From the NCBI GenBank assembly GCA_900769905.1, contig CAAGIL010000039.1, positions 1-52,801 on the forward strand: 52,801 bases of DNA. Direction: 5' to 3'. The position numbers and the translations under genes were made by a program. This document shows, one piece after another, positions 24,437 to 35,000 of the stretch. Below the pieces are notes generated by a model. It was given only the letters and a program-made list of their open reading frames with translations. It had not been told where the DNA came from and ran no database searches. Numbering within the stretch: the stretch's first letter is position 1; every line of letters starts with the position of its first letter. Source of the DNA: Rikenellaceae bacterium. Its GTDB lineage: Bacteria > Bacteroidota > Bacteroidia > Bacteroidales > UBA932.

Positions 24437-25771
24437 ATGAAGTTCGTTGAAACCATAAAGAACATTTTCAAGATTGAAGAGCTGCGCAAGAGACTTGTGT
24501 ACACCTTCATCCTGATCCTCATCTACAGGTTCGGATGTTTCGTGGTGCTCCCGGGTATCGACGCATCTATGCTTGCCGGCCTCCAGTCAACATCTTCACA
24601 GGGTCTCGTAGGCCTTCTGAACATGTTCTCCGGAGGTGCCTTCGGCAACGCTTCAATCTTTGCGCTGGGTGTGATGCCGTATATCTCGGCTTCCATCGTC
24701 ATCCAGCTCCTCACCGTATTCGTCCCTTACTTCAGGAAACTCCAGATGGAGGGCGAGTCCGGCCGCAGGAAGATGAACCAGATGACCAGGTGGCTGACCA
24801 TCGTCATCATCGCCATCCAGGGTCCTGCCTACCTCGCTACCGTACACAACCAGATTCCTTCAGCCGCTTTCGTGGCAGTCAATAATCTCGGTTGGAGCAA
24901 CTTCGTGTTCAACCTCGTTTCCACCATCATCCTGATGGCCGGTTCGATGTTCGTGATGTGGCTCGGTGAGCGTATTACCGACCGTGGTATAGGCAACGGT
25001 ATCTCCCTGATCATCATGATCGGTATCGTAGCCCGTCTTCCTTACGCAATCGTAGCCGAGGTCAGCGAGAAGCTCGCCGTCAACAACGGCGGTCCTATCC
25101 TCCTTCTCGTCGAGTTCCTCGTATGGCTCTTCGTCATCGCAGCTGCCATCGCCCTCGTGCAGGCAGTTCGCCGTGTTCCGATCCAGTATGCCAAGAGGGT
25201 CATCGGAAACCGTCAGTACGGCGGTGTCCGCCAGTACCTTCCGCTCAAGATCAACGCTGCCGGCGTGATGCCTATCATCTTCGCCCAGGCGCTGATGCTC
25301 TTCCCGCTGATTTTCTCACGCTGGGATGCCACCCGCGGACTTGCAGCCACTTTCAGTGACTACACCGGCATCTGGTACAATGTTGTATTCTTCATCCTCA
25401 TCGTAATCTTCACCTTCTTCTATACCGCCGTTACCGTCAACCCGACAATGATGGCAGAGAACCTGAAGAACAATGGAGGATTCATCCCTGGCGTTAAGCC
25501 TGGCAAGAAGACCGTCGAGTACCTTGACTCAGTGATGACCAAGGTTACCCTCCCTGGTTCCCTCTGCCTCGGCGTCATCGCCATTCTTCCTGCAATAGCT
25601 ATGGCTTTCGGTGTCAACAACTCCTTCGCAAGCTTCTACGGCGGTACTTCGCTTCTGATTCTTGTGGGTGTGGTTCTCGACACTCTTCAGCAGGTGGAAA
25701 GTTATTTGCTGATGCGTCACTACGACGGTCTGATGAAGACCGGCCGTCTCAGCGGACGCTCAGGTATGTAG
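24437..25771 (+). CDS. secY: Protein translocase subunit SecY
   Basis: A 444-residue channel protein of the Sec translocase in the inner membrane, with ten predicted helices. Seen motifs include RFGCFVVLPGID, the helix-2 region FALGVMPYISASIVIQLL, and ERITDRGIGNGISLIIM. Cotranscribed with the spc genes as in most bacteria. Confidence 0.97.
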   Translation: MKFVETIKNIFKIEELRKRLVYTFILILIYRFGCFVVLPGIDASMLAGLQSTSSQGLVGLLNMFSGGAFGNASIFALGVMPYISASIVIQLLTVFVPYFRKLQMEGESGRRKMNQMTRWLTIVIIAIQGPAYLATVHNQIPSAAFVAVNNLGWSNFVFNLVSTIILMAGSMFVMWLGERITDRGIGNGISLIIMIGIVARLPYAIVAEVSEKLAVNNGGPILLLVEFLVWLFVIAAAIALVQAVRRVPIQYAKRVIGNRQYGGVRQYLPLKINAAGVMPIIFAQALMLFPLIFSRWDATRGLAATFSDYTGIWYNVVFFILIVIFTFFYTAVTVNPTMMAENLKNNGGFIPGVKPGKKTVEYLDSVMTKVTLPGSLCLGVIAILPAIAMAFGVNNSFASFYGGTSLLILVGVVLDTLQQVESYLLMRHYDGLMKTGRLSGRSGM

Positions 25772-25794
25772 TTCTTTGATTAATTTTAGAGGTT

Positions 25795-26574
25795 GTGATC
25801 AAGCCTAAAACTGAAGAGGAGATTGAGCTCCTTCGTGAAAATGCCATCCTGGTCTCAAAGACCCTGGCAGAAGTCGGTAAAGCGGTTGCCCCCGGTGTGA
25901 CAACTAAAGAGTTGAATAGGGTTGCCGAGACTTTTATTCGCGACAACGGTGCCATTCCGAGTTTCTTGGGTTTTGAAGGCTTCCCCGCAGCAATCTGTGC
26001 TTCGGTCAACGATGTCGTGGTCCACGGATTTCCGTCCGACTACGTCCTCAAGGAGGGAGACATCGTTTCGGCTGACATAGGTACTCTCTATAAGGGTTAC
26101 AATGGTGATTCGGCCTACACCTTCCCGGTAGGGGAGGTGGACGCCGCCACCAGAAAGCTCCTTGATGTCACCAAGGCATCGCTCTACAAGGGCATAGAGG
26201 CTGCTGTGGCAGGTGCGCGAATCGGAGATATCGGATACGCGGTACAATCGTATGTTGAATCATTCGGATTCTCCGTTGTCCGTGAGCTGGAAGGCCACGG
26301 CATAGGAAAGGAGATGCACGAGAATCCGGGCGTGCCGAATTACGGACGCCAGGGTCACGGCACCCACCTTGTGGATGGAATGGTTTTATGTATTGAGCCG
26401 ATGATCAATGCTGGCGGCAGAGGTGTTTACCTGGCAAGAAACGGCTGGGCGGTGCACACTTCCGACCACAAGAATTCAGCCCACTACGAACTCACGGTTG
26501 TTGTCCGAAAAGGTCGTGCAGAGCAGCTCTCAACCTTCGATTTTATCGAGAAAGATGGCAACATTAAATTTTAA
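25795..26574 (+). CDS. map: Methionine aminopeptidase, type I
   Basis: Removes the initiator methionine from nascent proteins. The 259-residue enzyme has the five metal ligands of the family: D in SADIGT, D in YNGDSA, H in ELEGHGIGKEMHE, E in CIEPMI and E in HYELTV. The start is GTG at 25795, 23 bases after secY. The order secY-map-infA is normal for the phylum (adk is absent). Confidence 0.95.
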   Translation: MIKPKTEEEIELLRENAILVSKTLAEVGKAVAPGVTTKELNRVAETFIRDNGAIPSFLGFEGFPAAICASVNDVVVHGFPSDYVLKEGDIVSADIGTLYKGYNGDSAYTFPVGEVDAATRKLLDVTKASLYKGIEAAVAGARIGDIGYAVQSYVESFGFSVVRELEGHGIGKEMHENPGVPNYGRQGHGTHLVDGMVLCIEPMINAGGRGVYLARNGWAVHTSDHKNSAHYELTVVVRKGRAEQLSTFDFIEKDGNIKF

Positions 26575-26587
26575 AGTGTAAGTTTTT

Positions 26588-26806
26588 ATGTCAAAACAAG
26601 TAGCAATAGAACAAGATGGAAAGGTGATTGAGACCCTTCCAAACGCGATGTTCAAAGTCGAGCTTGAGAACGGTCACGTCCTGCTCTGCAACATTTCAGG
26701 CAAGATGCGTATGAACTTTATCCATATACTTCTTGGCGACAAAGTTAGAGTAGAAATTTCACCGTACGATTTAACTAAAGGCAGAATATCTTTCAGATAC
26801 AAATAA
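26588..26806 (+). CDS. infA: Translation initiation factor IF-1
   Basis: A 72-residue OB-fold factor that binds the ribosomal A site at initiation. SKQVAIEQDGKVIETLPNAMF, and the C-terminal SPYDLTKGRISFRYK, are diagnostic. Confidence 0.97.
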   Translation: MSKQVAIEQDGKVIETLPNAMFKVELENGHVLLCNISGKMRMNFIHILLGDKVRVEISPYDLTKGRISFRYK

Positions 26807-26818
26807 AAATTCACAGAT

Positions 26819-26935
26819 ATGAAAGTCAAGACATCCATCAAGAAGCGTAGCGAGGATTGCAAGATAGTAAGACGCAAAGGCCGTCTCTATGTAATCTGCA
26901 AGAAGAACCCTAAGTTCAAAATGCGCCAAGGATAA
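26819..26935 (+). CDS. rpmJ: 50S ribosomal protein L36
   Basis: A 38-codon gene read directly from the sequence, starting at the ATG 12 bases after infA. The product begins MKVKTSIKKR and ends NPKFKMRQG. Of the four zinc ligands of C-type L36, only Cys14 and Cys27 remain, so it is the zinc-free form usual in Bacteroidetes. Confidence 0.95.
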   Translation: MKVKTSIKKRSEDCKIVRRKGRLYVICKKNPKFKMRQG

Positions 26936-26967
26936 TAGTTCAGTAACAAATTAAGTAAAGTATAATT

Positions 26968-27345
26968 ATGGCAAGAATAGCCGGTGTTGATTTACCAAAC
27001 AACAAACAGGGAGAGATAGGACTTACCTATATCTTCGGTATCGGCCGCCCTTCAGCTAAGAGAATTCTCGCTAAGTGCGGTATCGATCCTACCATCAAGG
27101 TTGGTGACTGGAATGACGATCAGATTGCCAAGATCCGTGCTGAAATCAATGAAGAGTACAAGATCGAAGGTGAGCTCCGTTCTTCCGTCCAGATGGACAT
27201 CAAGCGCCTTATGGATATCGGTTGCTACCGTGGAATCCGTCATCGTCTCGGACTTCCGGTTCGCGGCCAGAGCACCAAGAACAACGCACGTACCCGCAAG
27301 GGCAAGAAGAAGACTGTTGCCAACAAGAAGAAGGCGACCAAGTAA
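26968..27345 (+). CDS. rpsM: 30S ribosomal protein S13
   Basis: A 125-residue S13 of the 30S head, contacting P-site tRNA. It starts ARIAGVDLPNNKQGEIGLTY and has GCYRGIRHRLGLPVRGQ. The basic tail is typical. Confidence 0.98.
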   Translation: MARIAGVDLPNNKQGEIGLTYIFGIGRPSAKRILAKCGIDPTIKVGDWNDDQIAKIRAEINEEYKIEGELRSSVQMDIKRLMDIGCYRGIRHRLGLPVRGQSTKNNARTRKGKKKTVANKKKATK

Positions 27346-27358
27346 AAATTGATGAATT

Positions 27359-27745
27359 ATGGCAAAGAAAACTACAACATCCAAAAGAGTTGTCAAGGTT
27401 GAAGCTTATGGCGAGGCTCATATTTCATCAACCTTCAACAATGTAATCGTTTCCCTTACCAACGCCCAGGGCCAGGTCATCAGCTGGGGTTCTGCCGGCA
27501 AGTGTGGTTTCAGGGGATCCAAGAAGAACACCCCTTACGCTGCCCAGATGGCTGCTGAGGATGCTGCCAAGACCGCTTTCGATGCAGGTCTTCGCAGGGT
27601 TAAATGCTACGTAAAGGGTCCGGGAGCTGGCCGTGAGTCCGCAATCCGCACCATCAACAATGCTGGTATCATCGTTACCGAGATCATCGACGTAACCCCG
27701 ATGCCTCACAATGGCTGCAGACCAAAAGGCCGTCGTAAAGTTTAA
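27359..27745 (+). CDS. rpsK: 30S ribosomal protein S11
   Basis: A 128-residue S11 of the 30S platform. AHISSTFNNVIVSLTN, GPGAGRESAIR and the ending PHNGCRPKGRRKV are near-invariant. Confidence 0.98.
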   Translation: MAKKTTTSKRVVKVEAYGEAHISSTFNNVIVSLTNAQGQVISWGSAGKCGFRGSKKNTPYAAQMAAEDAAKTAFDAGLRRVKCYVKGPGAGRESAIRTINNAGIIVTEIIDVTPMPHNGCRPKGRRKV

Positions 27746-27766
27746 TTTTCAAATTCTTAGATTACT

Positions 27767-28369
27767 ATGGCAAGATATACAGGTCCAAGCACCAAAATCG
27801 CCCGTAAATTCGGCGAACCGATCTTCGGCTCAGACAAATATTTCGAGAAGAGAAATTTCCCTCCGGGACAGCATGGTCTCGCTGCAAAGCGCAAGAAGTC
27901 CAAGGACTACGCCATGCAGCTCAAGGAGAAGCAGAAGGTCAAGTATATGTACGGCGTCCTCGAGCGTCAGTTCCACAACACCTACAACAAGGCTTCCCGT
28001 ATGAGCGGTCAGAAGGGTGAGAACCTCATCATCCTCCTTGAGAGCCGTCTGGACAACATAGTTTACCGTCTCGGCATCGCTCCTACCCGCGCAGCTGCCC
28101 GCCAGCTCGTGTCCCATCACCACATCACCCTGAACGGATCAGTATGCAGCATCCCTTCAACCCAGGTGAAGGCCGGTGATACCGTAGCAGTCAGGGAGAG
28201 GTCCAAGAGCCTTGAGGTCATCCAGAACAGCGTTGCTTCTGTGACCAAGTACTCATGGCTCGACTTCGATACCAAGACTCTCGTAGGTAAATTCCTCAAC
28301 GTTCCTACCAGAACTGAGATTCCGGAGAACATCAACGAGCAGCTTATCGTCGACCTCTACTCCAAGTAA
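27767..28369 (+). CDS. rpsD: 30S ribosomal protein S4
   Basis: A 200-residue S4, an assembly initiator for the 30S body. It lacks the zinc-binding cysteines at the N terminus. The S4 RNA-binding domain is visible as ESRLDNIVYRLGIAPTRAAA followed by SHHHITLNG. Confidence 0.97.
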   Translation: MARYTGPSTKIARKFGEPIFGSDKYFEKRNFPPGQHGLAAKRKKSKDYAMQLKEKQKVKYMYGVLERQFHNTYNKASRMSGQKGENLIILLESRLDNIVYRLGIAPTRAAARQLVSHHHITLNGSVCSIPSTQVKAGDTVAVRERSKSLEVIQNSVASVTKYSWLDFDTKTLVGKFLNVPTRTEIPENINEQLIVDLYSK

Positions 28370-28388
28370 CATTTAACACCCAACAGAT

Positions 28389-29396
28389 ATGGCAATCTTA
28401 GCATTTCAGAAACCTGACAAGGTCATTATGCTCGAAAGCACCGATTCGTACGGCCGCTTTGAATTCCGCCCTCTTGAGCCGGGATATGGCCAGACCATCG
28501 GTAACGCTCTTCGTCGCATCTTGCTTGCGTCTTTGGAAGGTTTTGCTATCAGTCAGATAAAGATCTCCGGCGTAGACCAGGAGTTCGCCACCATTCCGGG
28601 CGTTATTGAGGGTATGCAGGACATCATCCTCAACCTCAAGGAAGTACGCTTCCGCCGTATGGTGGATTCAGTCGACACTGAGACAGCAAACATCGTCATC
28701 AGCGGCAAGCAGGAGTTCACGGCAGAAGATATCTCCAAGGGATTGTCTTCTTTTATGGTGTTGAATCCGGATCTTCACATCTGCTCTCTTGAACCTTCCG
28801 TAAAGCTCGAAATCTCCATCACCATCACCAAGGGTCGCGGTTTCGTGCCTGCAGAGGAGCTCAGGGATGAGAACACTCCTATCGGAACCATTCCGGTGGA
28901 TGCCATCTACACCCCGATCCGCAAGGTCAACTGGACCGTTGAGAACTACCGTGTAGAGCAGAGGACTGATTACGACAAGCTTACTCTTGAAATCGAGACC
29001 GACGGCTCCATCTCTCCAAGTTCAGCTCTCCACGAGGCGGCTAACATCCTCATCTACCACTTCAAGTTGTTTACCGACGACAAGAAGATGTCTGTTGAGA
29101 GCTCCCTCGAGCCTGAGACCAAAGAACTTGACGAGGAGTCACTCCGCATGCGTCACCTGCTTCTCACAAAGCTGTCTGACATGGGTCTCTCCGTACGTGC
29201 TTTCAACTGCCTCAAGGCCGCTGAAATCGACACCTTCGCAGACCTCGTGGTTTATTCCCGTGCAGAGTTGATGAAGTTCCGCAACTTCGGACGCAAGTCC
29301 CTCAACGAGATTGAGATCCTTGTGGACAAGATGAAGCTGAGCTTCGGAATGGATGTTTCCAAGTATAATATCATTGTTAACAAAAAGAACGTATAA
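28389..29396 (+). CDS. rpoA: DNA-directed RNA polymerase subunit alpha
   Basis: A 335-residue alpha subunit. The N-terminal domain carries the dimer and beta/beta' contact motifs (GYGQTIGNALRRILLASLEG), and the C-terminal domain the UP-element and activator surface (LSVRAFNCLKAAEI, FRNFGRKSLNEIE). Placed between rpsD and rplQ as usual. Confidence 0.98.
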   Translation: MAILAFQKPDKVIMLESTDSYGRFEFRPLEPGYGQTIGNALRRILLASLEGFAISQIKISGVDQEFATIPGVIEGMQDIILNLKEVRFRRMVDSVDTETANIVISGKQEFTAEDISKGLSSFMVLNPDLHICSLEPSVKLEISITITKGRGFVPAEELRDENTPIGTIPVDAIYTPIRKVNWTVENYRVEQRTDYDKLTLEIETDGSISPSSALHEAANILIYHFKLFTDDKKMSVESSLEPETKELDEESLRMRHLLLTKLSDMGLSVRAFNCLKAAEIDTFADLVVYSRAELMKFRNFGRKSLNEIEILVDKMKLSFGMDVSKYNIIVNKKNV

Positions 29397-29398
29397 AG

Positions 29399-29893
29399 AT
29401 GAGACACAATAAAGCTATCAATCATCTTGGACGCAAGAGCGGTCACCGCAAGGCCCTCCTTTCCAACATGGCTTCTTCTCTTATCCTTCACAAGAGAATC
29501 ACCACCACCGTGGCAAAGGCCAAGGCCCTGAGGAGCTACGTGGAGCCTCTCGTAACCAAGTCCAAGGATGATACGACTCACAACCGTCGTGTAGTCTTCA
29601 GCTATCTCAAGAACAAGGAGGCAGTGAGCGAACTCTTCCGCGTCATCGCTCCTAAGGTTGCAGACCGTCCAGGCGGATATACCCGCGTGCTTCACGTAGG
29701 TTTCCGTCAGGGTGACGCAGCCGAGATGGCTCTCATTGAGTTTGTTGACTTCAACGAGGCAGCTCTTGCTTCTACCGAGAAGGCAGCAAAGAAGACCACC
29801 CGCCGCAGCCGCGCGAAGAAGGCTGAGGCCGCTCCGGCAGCAGAAGCTCCTGCAGCTGTTGAGGCCCCTGCTGAGGCTCCTGCAGCTGAGTAG
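29399..29893 (+). CDS. rplQ: 50S ribosomal protein L17 with Ala-rich tail
   Basis: A 164-residue L17. The first 120 residues are the normal protein (RHNKAINHLGRKSGHRKALL). The rest is a basic patch (KKTTRRSRAKK) and then a repeat of Ala, Pro and Glu (about 29818-29890), likely disordered. Such tails are common in the phylum. Last gene of the cluster, followed by a terminator. Confidence 0.96.
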   Translation: MRHNKAINHLGRKSGHRKALLSNMASSLILHKRITTTVAKAKALRSYVEPLVTKSKDDTTHNRRVVFSYLKNKEAVSELFRVIAPKVADRPGGYTRVLHVGFRQGDAAEMALIEFVDFNEAALASTEKAAKKTTRRSRAKKAEAAPAAEAPAAVEAPAEAPAAE

Positions 29894-29916
29894 TCGCTCA
29901 ACACAGAATATAAAAA

Positions 29917-29948
29917 GGCTGGCCCGAAAATCAGGGTCAGCCTTTTTT
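29917..29948 (+). terminator. Rho-independent terminator after rplQ
   Basis: GGCTG-G-CCC pairs with GGG-T-CAGCC across an 8-base loop, followed by six T. The A run before the stem can pair with the T run. The rest of the 251 bases up to susD holds nothing else recognisable except the susD hairpin. Confidence 0.88.
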
Positions 29949-30095
29949 GTGCCCGCACTTCAGCGTTTTAACCAAAAATAGGTATGGTATATTCCGAATG
30001 GTGCCGGCCGGTCGGAGTCAATCTCTTCCTTGGAGGAATGCACGCATACGCATAAAAATGAGAACTGTACTATGGTTCAAGTTTCTTATATGCAA

Positions 30096-30123
30096 GAAGG
30101 GTGGCCCGAGCGGGTCACCCTTC
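30096..30123 (-). terminator. Terminator-like hairpin after susD
   Basis: A 12-base-pair stem (GAAGGGTGGCCC with GGGTCACCCTTC, one wobble) with loop GAGC, 22 bases past the susD stop. The U tract on the minus strand is weak. Confidence 0.6.
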
Positions 30124-30144
30124 ATTATCTATTATGGCTGAGTC

Positions 30145-32061
30145 TTATTCAACTCCGTAGCCAGGATTCTGGTAAGCCTTCTTCTCGGCTTCGTCCATCA
30201 TCATTGCGTTGATCTGTCCGGTAGGAATCGGACGGAGGTAGTGGTAGTCCTCGATGGTGCGGGTGAAGGTCTCGGCAACGTGGTCAGACTTGCCTGCACC
30301 AGCGATGGTGTAGCTGCCTGCACGCTCCTGCCAGGTCTGGGTGCGGACGAGGTCATACCAGCGGAAGCCTTCGCCGAAGTTCTCCCTCATACGCTCGTCG
30401 AGAATGTAGTCGATGGTGATGACCTGTGGGGTCTCGGCGGTGAGTTCAGCGCTGTAGTCAGCCACGAAAGGCACGCCCTCGTTGTTCTTGTACTCCCACT
30501 TTCCGGCCCTTGCACGGAGCACGTTGATGAGATCCCTTGCGCTCTCGGAACCCTTGGCACCCTTGACGGCAGCCTCGGCTGCGAGGAAGTAAAGCTCTGA
30601 GTACTTGAGGATTACGAACGGACGGGTGGAACCTGCGTTAGGCTGGCCGGTGCCGGTGGTGTTGGTACGGTAAGGACCGAGCTTCCAGATACCAGGGTAA
30701 GCCATACGGCTCACGCCGCTAGGGTTGATGACATAGTGGTCGCAGTTTGGAGATACTCCGATCACCACCTGACCTGCGTCATTGGTGTACTCCACGTCAG
30801 GATCGTCCTCGAAGAGGAACTCCAGGAACGGTTCTCCCATACCTATGTGGGCTCCGTTAGGACCTTCCACCCATTCAGTGCTGTTGCCGCCCTGCTTCCA
30901 GTTGGTGCGGTAGATGTAGGTGAAGGTGCCGTCGAAACGGGAGTCCTTGTCCTTGTGGGTGAAGGTTGCGAGGGCCTCGTGGGTAGGAGCCATACGTGTC
31001 CAAGGGCGTCCGAGGAACTGGTTGTCGGTACGGAGCACAGGATTGATTTTGGTTCCGGTATTTGAGGTAGCGGTCATGTTAGGATAGTTCCACTGGAGCA
31101 TCCAGCTTGCGAAGTTGTCAGCACCACCGCCAGAGCCGTAGCTGAGGCTGGCACCGTTGTACTGCTCGGAGTTCTCGGTGTGGTCGGCATAGAGCACCTG
31201 CTCCTTGTTGCGGTCGTTGGAGCCGAGGAACACCTTGTAGTAATAGTCCTCAAGTCCGAAAGGTCCCGGGTTGTTTATGCCCTCCATAGCCATATCATAA
31301 GCGGCCTGGTAGTACCACGCTGCGTCGTGTCCGTCAGGATCCTTGCGGTCGCAGAGAGGGTAGGTAGGGATGTTCTTAGGGTTCTCAAGCCACCAGGCGT
31401 AGGTGAGGTAGGCCTTTGAAAGCACGATGCGTGCGGCAGTCTTGGTGAGGGCGCCGGTCAGACGAGGGTTCTCAGGAAGGTTCTCCACTGCGTTTACAAG
31501 GTCAGGGAAGATGCACCTGGTGTAAACCTCAGGGACGGTGTTTCTGACAGAGGTACGCACAGGAGTAGTATTGAACTGAAGTTCGCCGGAGCCGAGATCG
31601 AGCGGCACGCCGCCGAAGATTCTGACCATATTGAAGTACTCGAAGGCCCTGAAGAACCTGGCCTCAGCGATGAGTGCAGGGTCCAGACCTACGGCCTCCG
31701 CATTGGTGATGATGCCGTTTGCGGTGTTGATGTAGGTGAAGTTCCAGTAATTGCCTGAATTGCTGTTGTCCGGGGAGAGCACGCCGTTGCCGGACATGTC
31801 CGCAACCTTGAAGTTGCCGTCGGCAGACTGGGCGAAGGTAGCCTCGTCAGTGCCGGTGGTCATTATGTTGAAGCAGTATGCGTTGCCGTTCTGATAGCGG
31901 AGACGGGAATACAGGGCGGTCAGACCTCCCTCGACACCTGCCTGGGTGGTGAAGTAGTCAGGGGTGTAGATGGTCTTAGGATGCTCTTCAAGTACCCAGT
32001 TGCAGGAAGTCAGAAGAAGAGCCGCACCGGAAATGACTGCAAATATTTTCTTTGTATTCAT
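30145..32061 (-). CDS. SusD/RagB family glycan-binding lipoprotein
   Basis: A 638-residue outer-membrane lipoprotein (lipobox LTSC, Cys20) that forms the lid of the SusC transporter and binds glycans at the cell surface. It has the SusD start (EEHPKTIYTPDYFTT), the TPR-like helices (ARFFRAFEYFNMVRIFGG) and the ending with LRPIPTGQIN. It is 34 bases downstream of susC. The glucuronidase genes divergent from it suggest glucuronoxylan fragments as ligand; this is inference from context. Confidence 0.93.
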   Translation of the reverse strand: MNTKKIFAVISGAALLLTSCNWVLEEHPKTIYTPDYFTTQAGVEGGLTALYSRLRYQNGNAYCFNIMTTGTDEATFAQSADGNFKVADMSGNGVLSPDNSNSGNYWNFTYINTANGIITNAEAVGLDPALIAEARFFRAFEYFNMVRIFGGVPLDLGSGELQFNTTPVRTSVRNTVPEVYTRCIFPDLVNAVENLPENPRLTGALTKTAARIVLSKAYLTYAWWLENPKNIPTYPLCDRKDPDGHDAAWYYQAAYDMAMEGINNPGPFGLEDYYYKVFLGSNDRNKEQVLYADHTENSEQYNGASLSYGSGGGADNFASWMLQWNYPNMTATSNTGTKINPVLRTDNQFLGRPWTRMAPTHEALATFTHKDKDSRFDGTFTYIYRTNWKQGGNSTEWVEGPNGAHIGMGEPFLEFLFEDDPDVEYTNDAGQVVIGVSPNCDHYVINPSGVSRMAYPGIWKLGPYRTNTTGTGQPNAGSTRPFVILKYSELYFLAAEAAVKGAKGSESARDLINVLRARAGKWEYKNNEGVPFVADYSAELTAETPQVITIDYILDERMRENFGEGFRWYDLVRTQTWQERAGSYTIAGAGKSDHVAETFTRTIEDYHYLRPIPTGQINAMMMDEAEKKAYQNPGYGVE

Positions 32062-32095
32062 AATACGAATGTGCTAAATAAGTTTCACTTGACCT

Positions 32096-35000
32096 TTAGA
32101 ATGACAGATTTACGCCGAAGAGGAAGTTGCGGGTGTTCGGGGTATTGAATCCCACGTATGAGAGACGTGAAGGTCCCGGCCTTCCGACAGCTGTTGAACC
32201 GCCGTTGGCGTTGGATTCAGGGTCAAGTCCTGTCTCACGGGTAAAGTCGGAGAAGAGCACAATGCCCGGGTTCTGCAGGGTGGCGTAAAGCCTGAGGTTG
32301 GAGATGCCGGCACGCTTGAGGGCAGGGAGCTTGTGGAAGCTGTAGCCCAGGGTGATGGTGCGGATCTTCAGGTAGCTGCCGTCATACTGTGCGAGCACTG
32401 AGCTGTAGTTAGGGTTGTCGCCGCTGAGTACGGAACCTGGCCTTGGGTAGCGTGCACCCGTGTTTTCAGGGGTCCAGTAGTCAACGTCGATCTGGCCGCG
32501 GCGGCCGGTGAGCATATTGAGGTATGAGTTGCCGCTGTGAAGGGATGAAAGCAGGATTCCGCCGCACTGGAATGCTCCGATTACGGAAAGGTCGAAGTTC
32601 CTGTATCTGACGGTGGTATTGAAACCGCCTGCGAACTTAGGGTCAACCACGATTGGTACGCGGTCCTCTGATGAGAACTGCCTTACAGGCACTCCATTCT
32701 CGTCATAGTCTCCGTGGTACTTGACCCTGATGGATCCGACTGCATCCTTGTATCCGGTGACGCTGTTGAATTCGCTTGGCTGGAGTATGTCCATAAAATC
32801 GTCACCCTCCTGCCAGAGTCCGTCGTACTCGTAGTCATACAGACAGTTGATAGGATAGCCCACGAACCAGCTGTTGTTGAGGTCCCTATCATTGCCGTCG
32901 GCAAGTTCCACGAGGGTGTTCTTGTTGGAGTAGAAGTTCAGCCCTGCGGTCCAGGTCCAGTCGTTGTTCTCGATGATGGTGCCGTTGAGGGTAAGCTCAA
33001 CACCCTTGTTGGAGGTCTTTCCTATGTTGGCGGTGTAGGAACCTACGCCTGCGGTAGAAGGAAGTCCGAGGGAGAGGAGGATGTTGTTGGTGTTCACGGA
33101 GTAATACTCGAGAGTACCTCTGAGACGGCCCTTGAAGAAGCCGAAGTCAAGACCGAAGTTCCAGGTCTGGGAGTACTCCCAGCCGAGCTCGGTATTAGGC
33201 AGGGTGGACACGTAGTATCCGGTAGCATACCTCTCGTCGCCGAAGTTGTACACCATCGTGGCGAGGGAGCCGAGGGTTGCGTAAGGGGAGATGGACTGGT
33301 TGGAAGTCTCACCGTAACCTACCCTGAACTTGAGCTCGTCGAGCCAGTTGCGGGTCTCCTCCATGAAGGACTCCTTGTGGATGTTCCAACCTGCGGAGAT
33401 TGCAGGGTAGGTGTGCCACTGGTGGCCCGGGGCGAGTCGTGAAGAAGCATCGGAACGGATTGCCGCAGAAATCATATACCTGTCGTCATAGGTATACATT
33501 GCACGGGCCATGTATGAAAGAAGCCCGTACTGGGTATAGCTTCCCTTGTTCACGGTAATGTCGGAAGCAAGGGCTGAGCCGATGTTGTAATACTGGAAGA
33601 GCTCGTTAGGAATGTTCTTGCCGCTGAGGGACTGGCCCTGGTTGGTGGTCTGCTCGGCAGAGAAGAGGCCGACTACGTTGAGTCTGTGCTTCTCGGCGAA
33701 AATGCGGTCGTAGGTAAGGAGATTCTCAACCGTCCAGTTGAGGCTCTCATAGTAAGACCAGCTTGCAGAGTTAGGTGAGCTTGCGGAACCGTTTACTCCC
33801 ACACCGGTGAAAGATCCTCCCTTTGTGTTGCGGTAGTTGAGACCTGCGCTCACTTTATATGAGAGACCCTCGATCCAAGGGCAGCTAACCTGCAGGTAGC
33901 CGGTGTTGTAGCTGGCGAAGGAGCGGGATTCGCTCACCCAGGTGCCGTTGGCCTGGAGTTCCTCGGCCACGCTTCTGGTCACGATGTACTGGTCGTTGTC
34001 TGAAGGCATGTTGATGCGGGTCTTCAGAGTTCCGTCAGCGTTGTAAGGGTTTACGAGCGGAGACTTGGAGAGCACTGAGTAGAGATCAATCTGGTTGCCG
34101 TCGTTGCCATTGTAATTGGTGTTGGTGCTGAAACCGATCTTGAACCACTTTCCGATTCTCTGGTCCACGCTTCCGGTGATGGAGATACGGTTGTACTGCT
34201 GGGTAGGGATTACGGCCTGGTCCTTATAGTAAGAGGTGCCGAAGCGGTAGCTTCCGGACTTGGTTCCGCCTGTTACGCTGAGGTCGTAGTTCTGGGTGAT
34301 ACCGGTGCGGTAGAAGAGGTCCTGCCAGTCGGTATACACGGAATTGTCCTCGTCGAGGGAGTTGGAGTAGATTCCGGCCATCTCGCGCATCCTGATGTAC
34401 TTGTCAGCCGGCATCATAGGATACTTGACAGCTTTTTTCAAAGTGGTATAGGCATTGAAGCTCACTTTGGCATCCTGGCCTTCCACGCCCTTGTAGGTGG
34501 TGATGAGGATGACGCCATTGCCGCCTCGGGAACCGTAGATGGCTGTGGAGGCCGCATCCTTGAGTATGTCCATACTCTTGATGTCGCTGGTTGCGATGTC
34601 AGTCAGGCTTCCCATGAACGGAATGCCGTCGAGCACGATGAGAGGGTCGTTGGATGCGGAAAGCGATCTCTGGCCGCGGATGCGTATCTGCATCGATGAA
34701 CCTGGCTTTGAAGAGGTCTGAACCATCTCTACGCCGGCCACGCGTCCCTGGAGGGCGGAAGAAACGTCAGTTGCAGGAATCTGCCTGAGCATATCGCCTC
34801 CCACTGACGCGATTGAGCCCGTCACGTCAGACTTGCGGGCGGTACCGTAACCGATGACGACGGTGGCGTCGAGCATCTCTGAATCCTCGTTGAGAGTCAC
34901 GTTGATGGTGGTCCTTCCGGAAACCGGAATCACCTCGGTCACATAGCCGATGCAGGATACTTCGAGTATGGCATCTTTCTTCACGCTGAGAACATAAGAA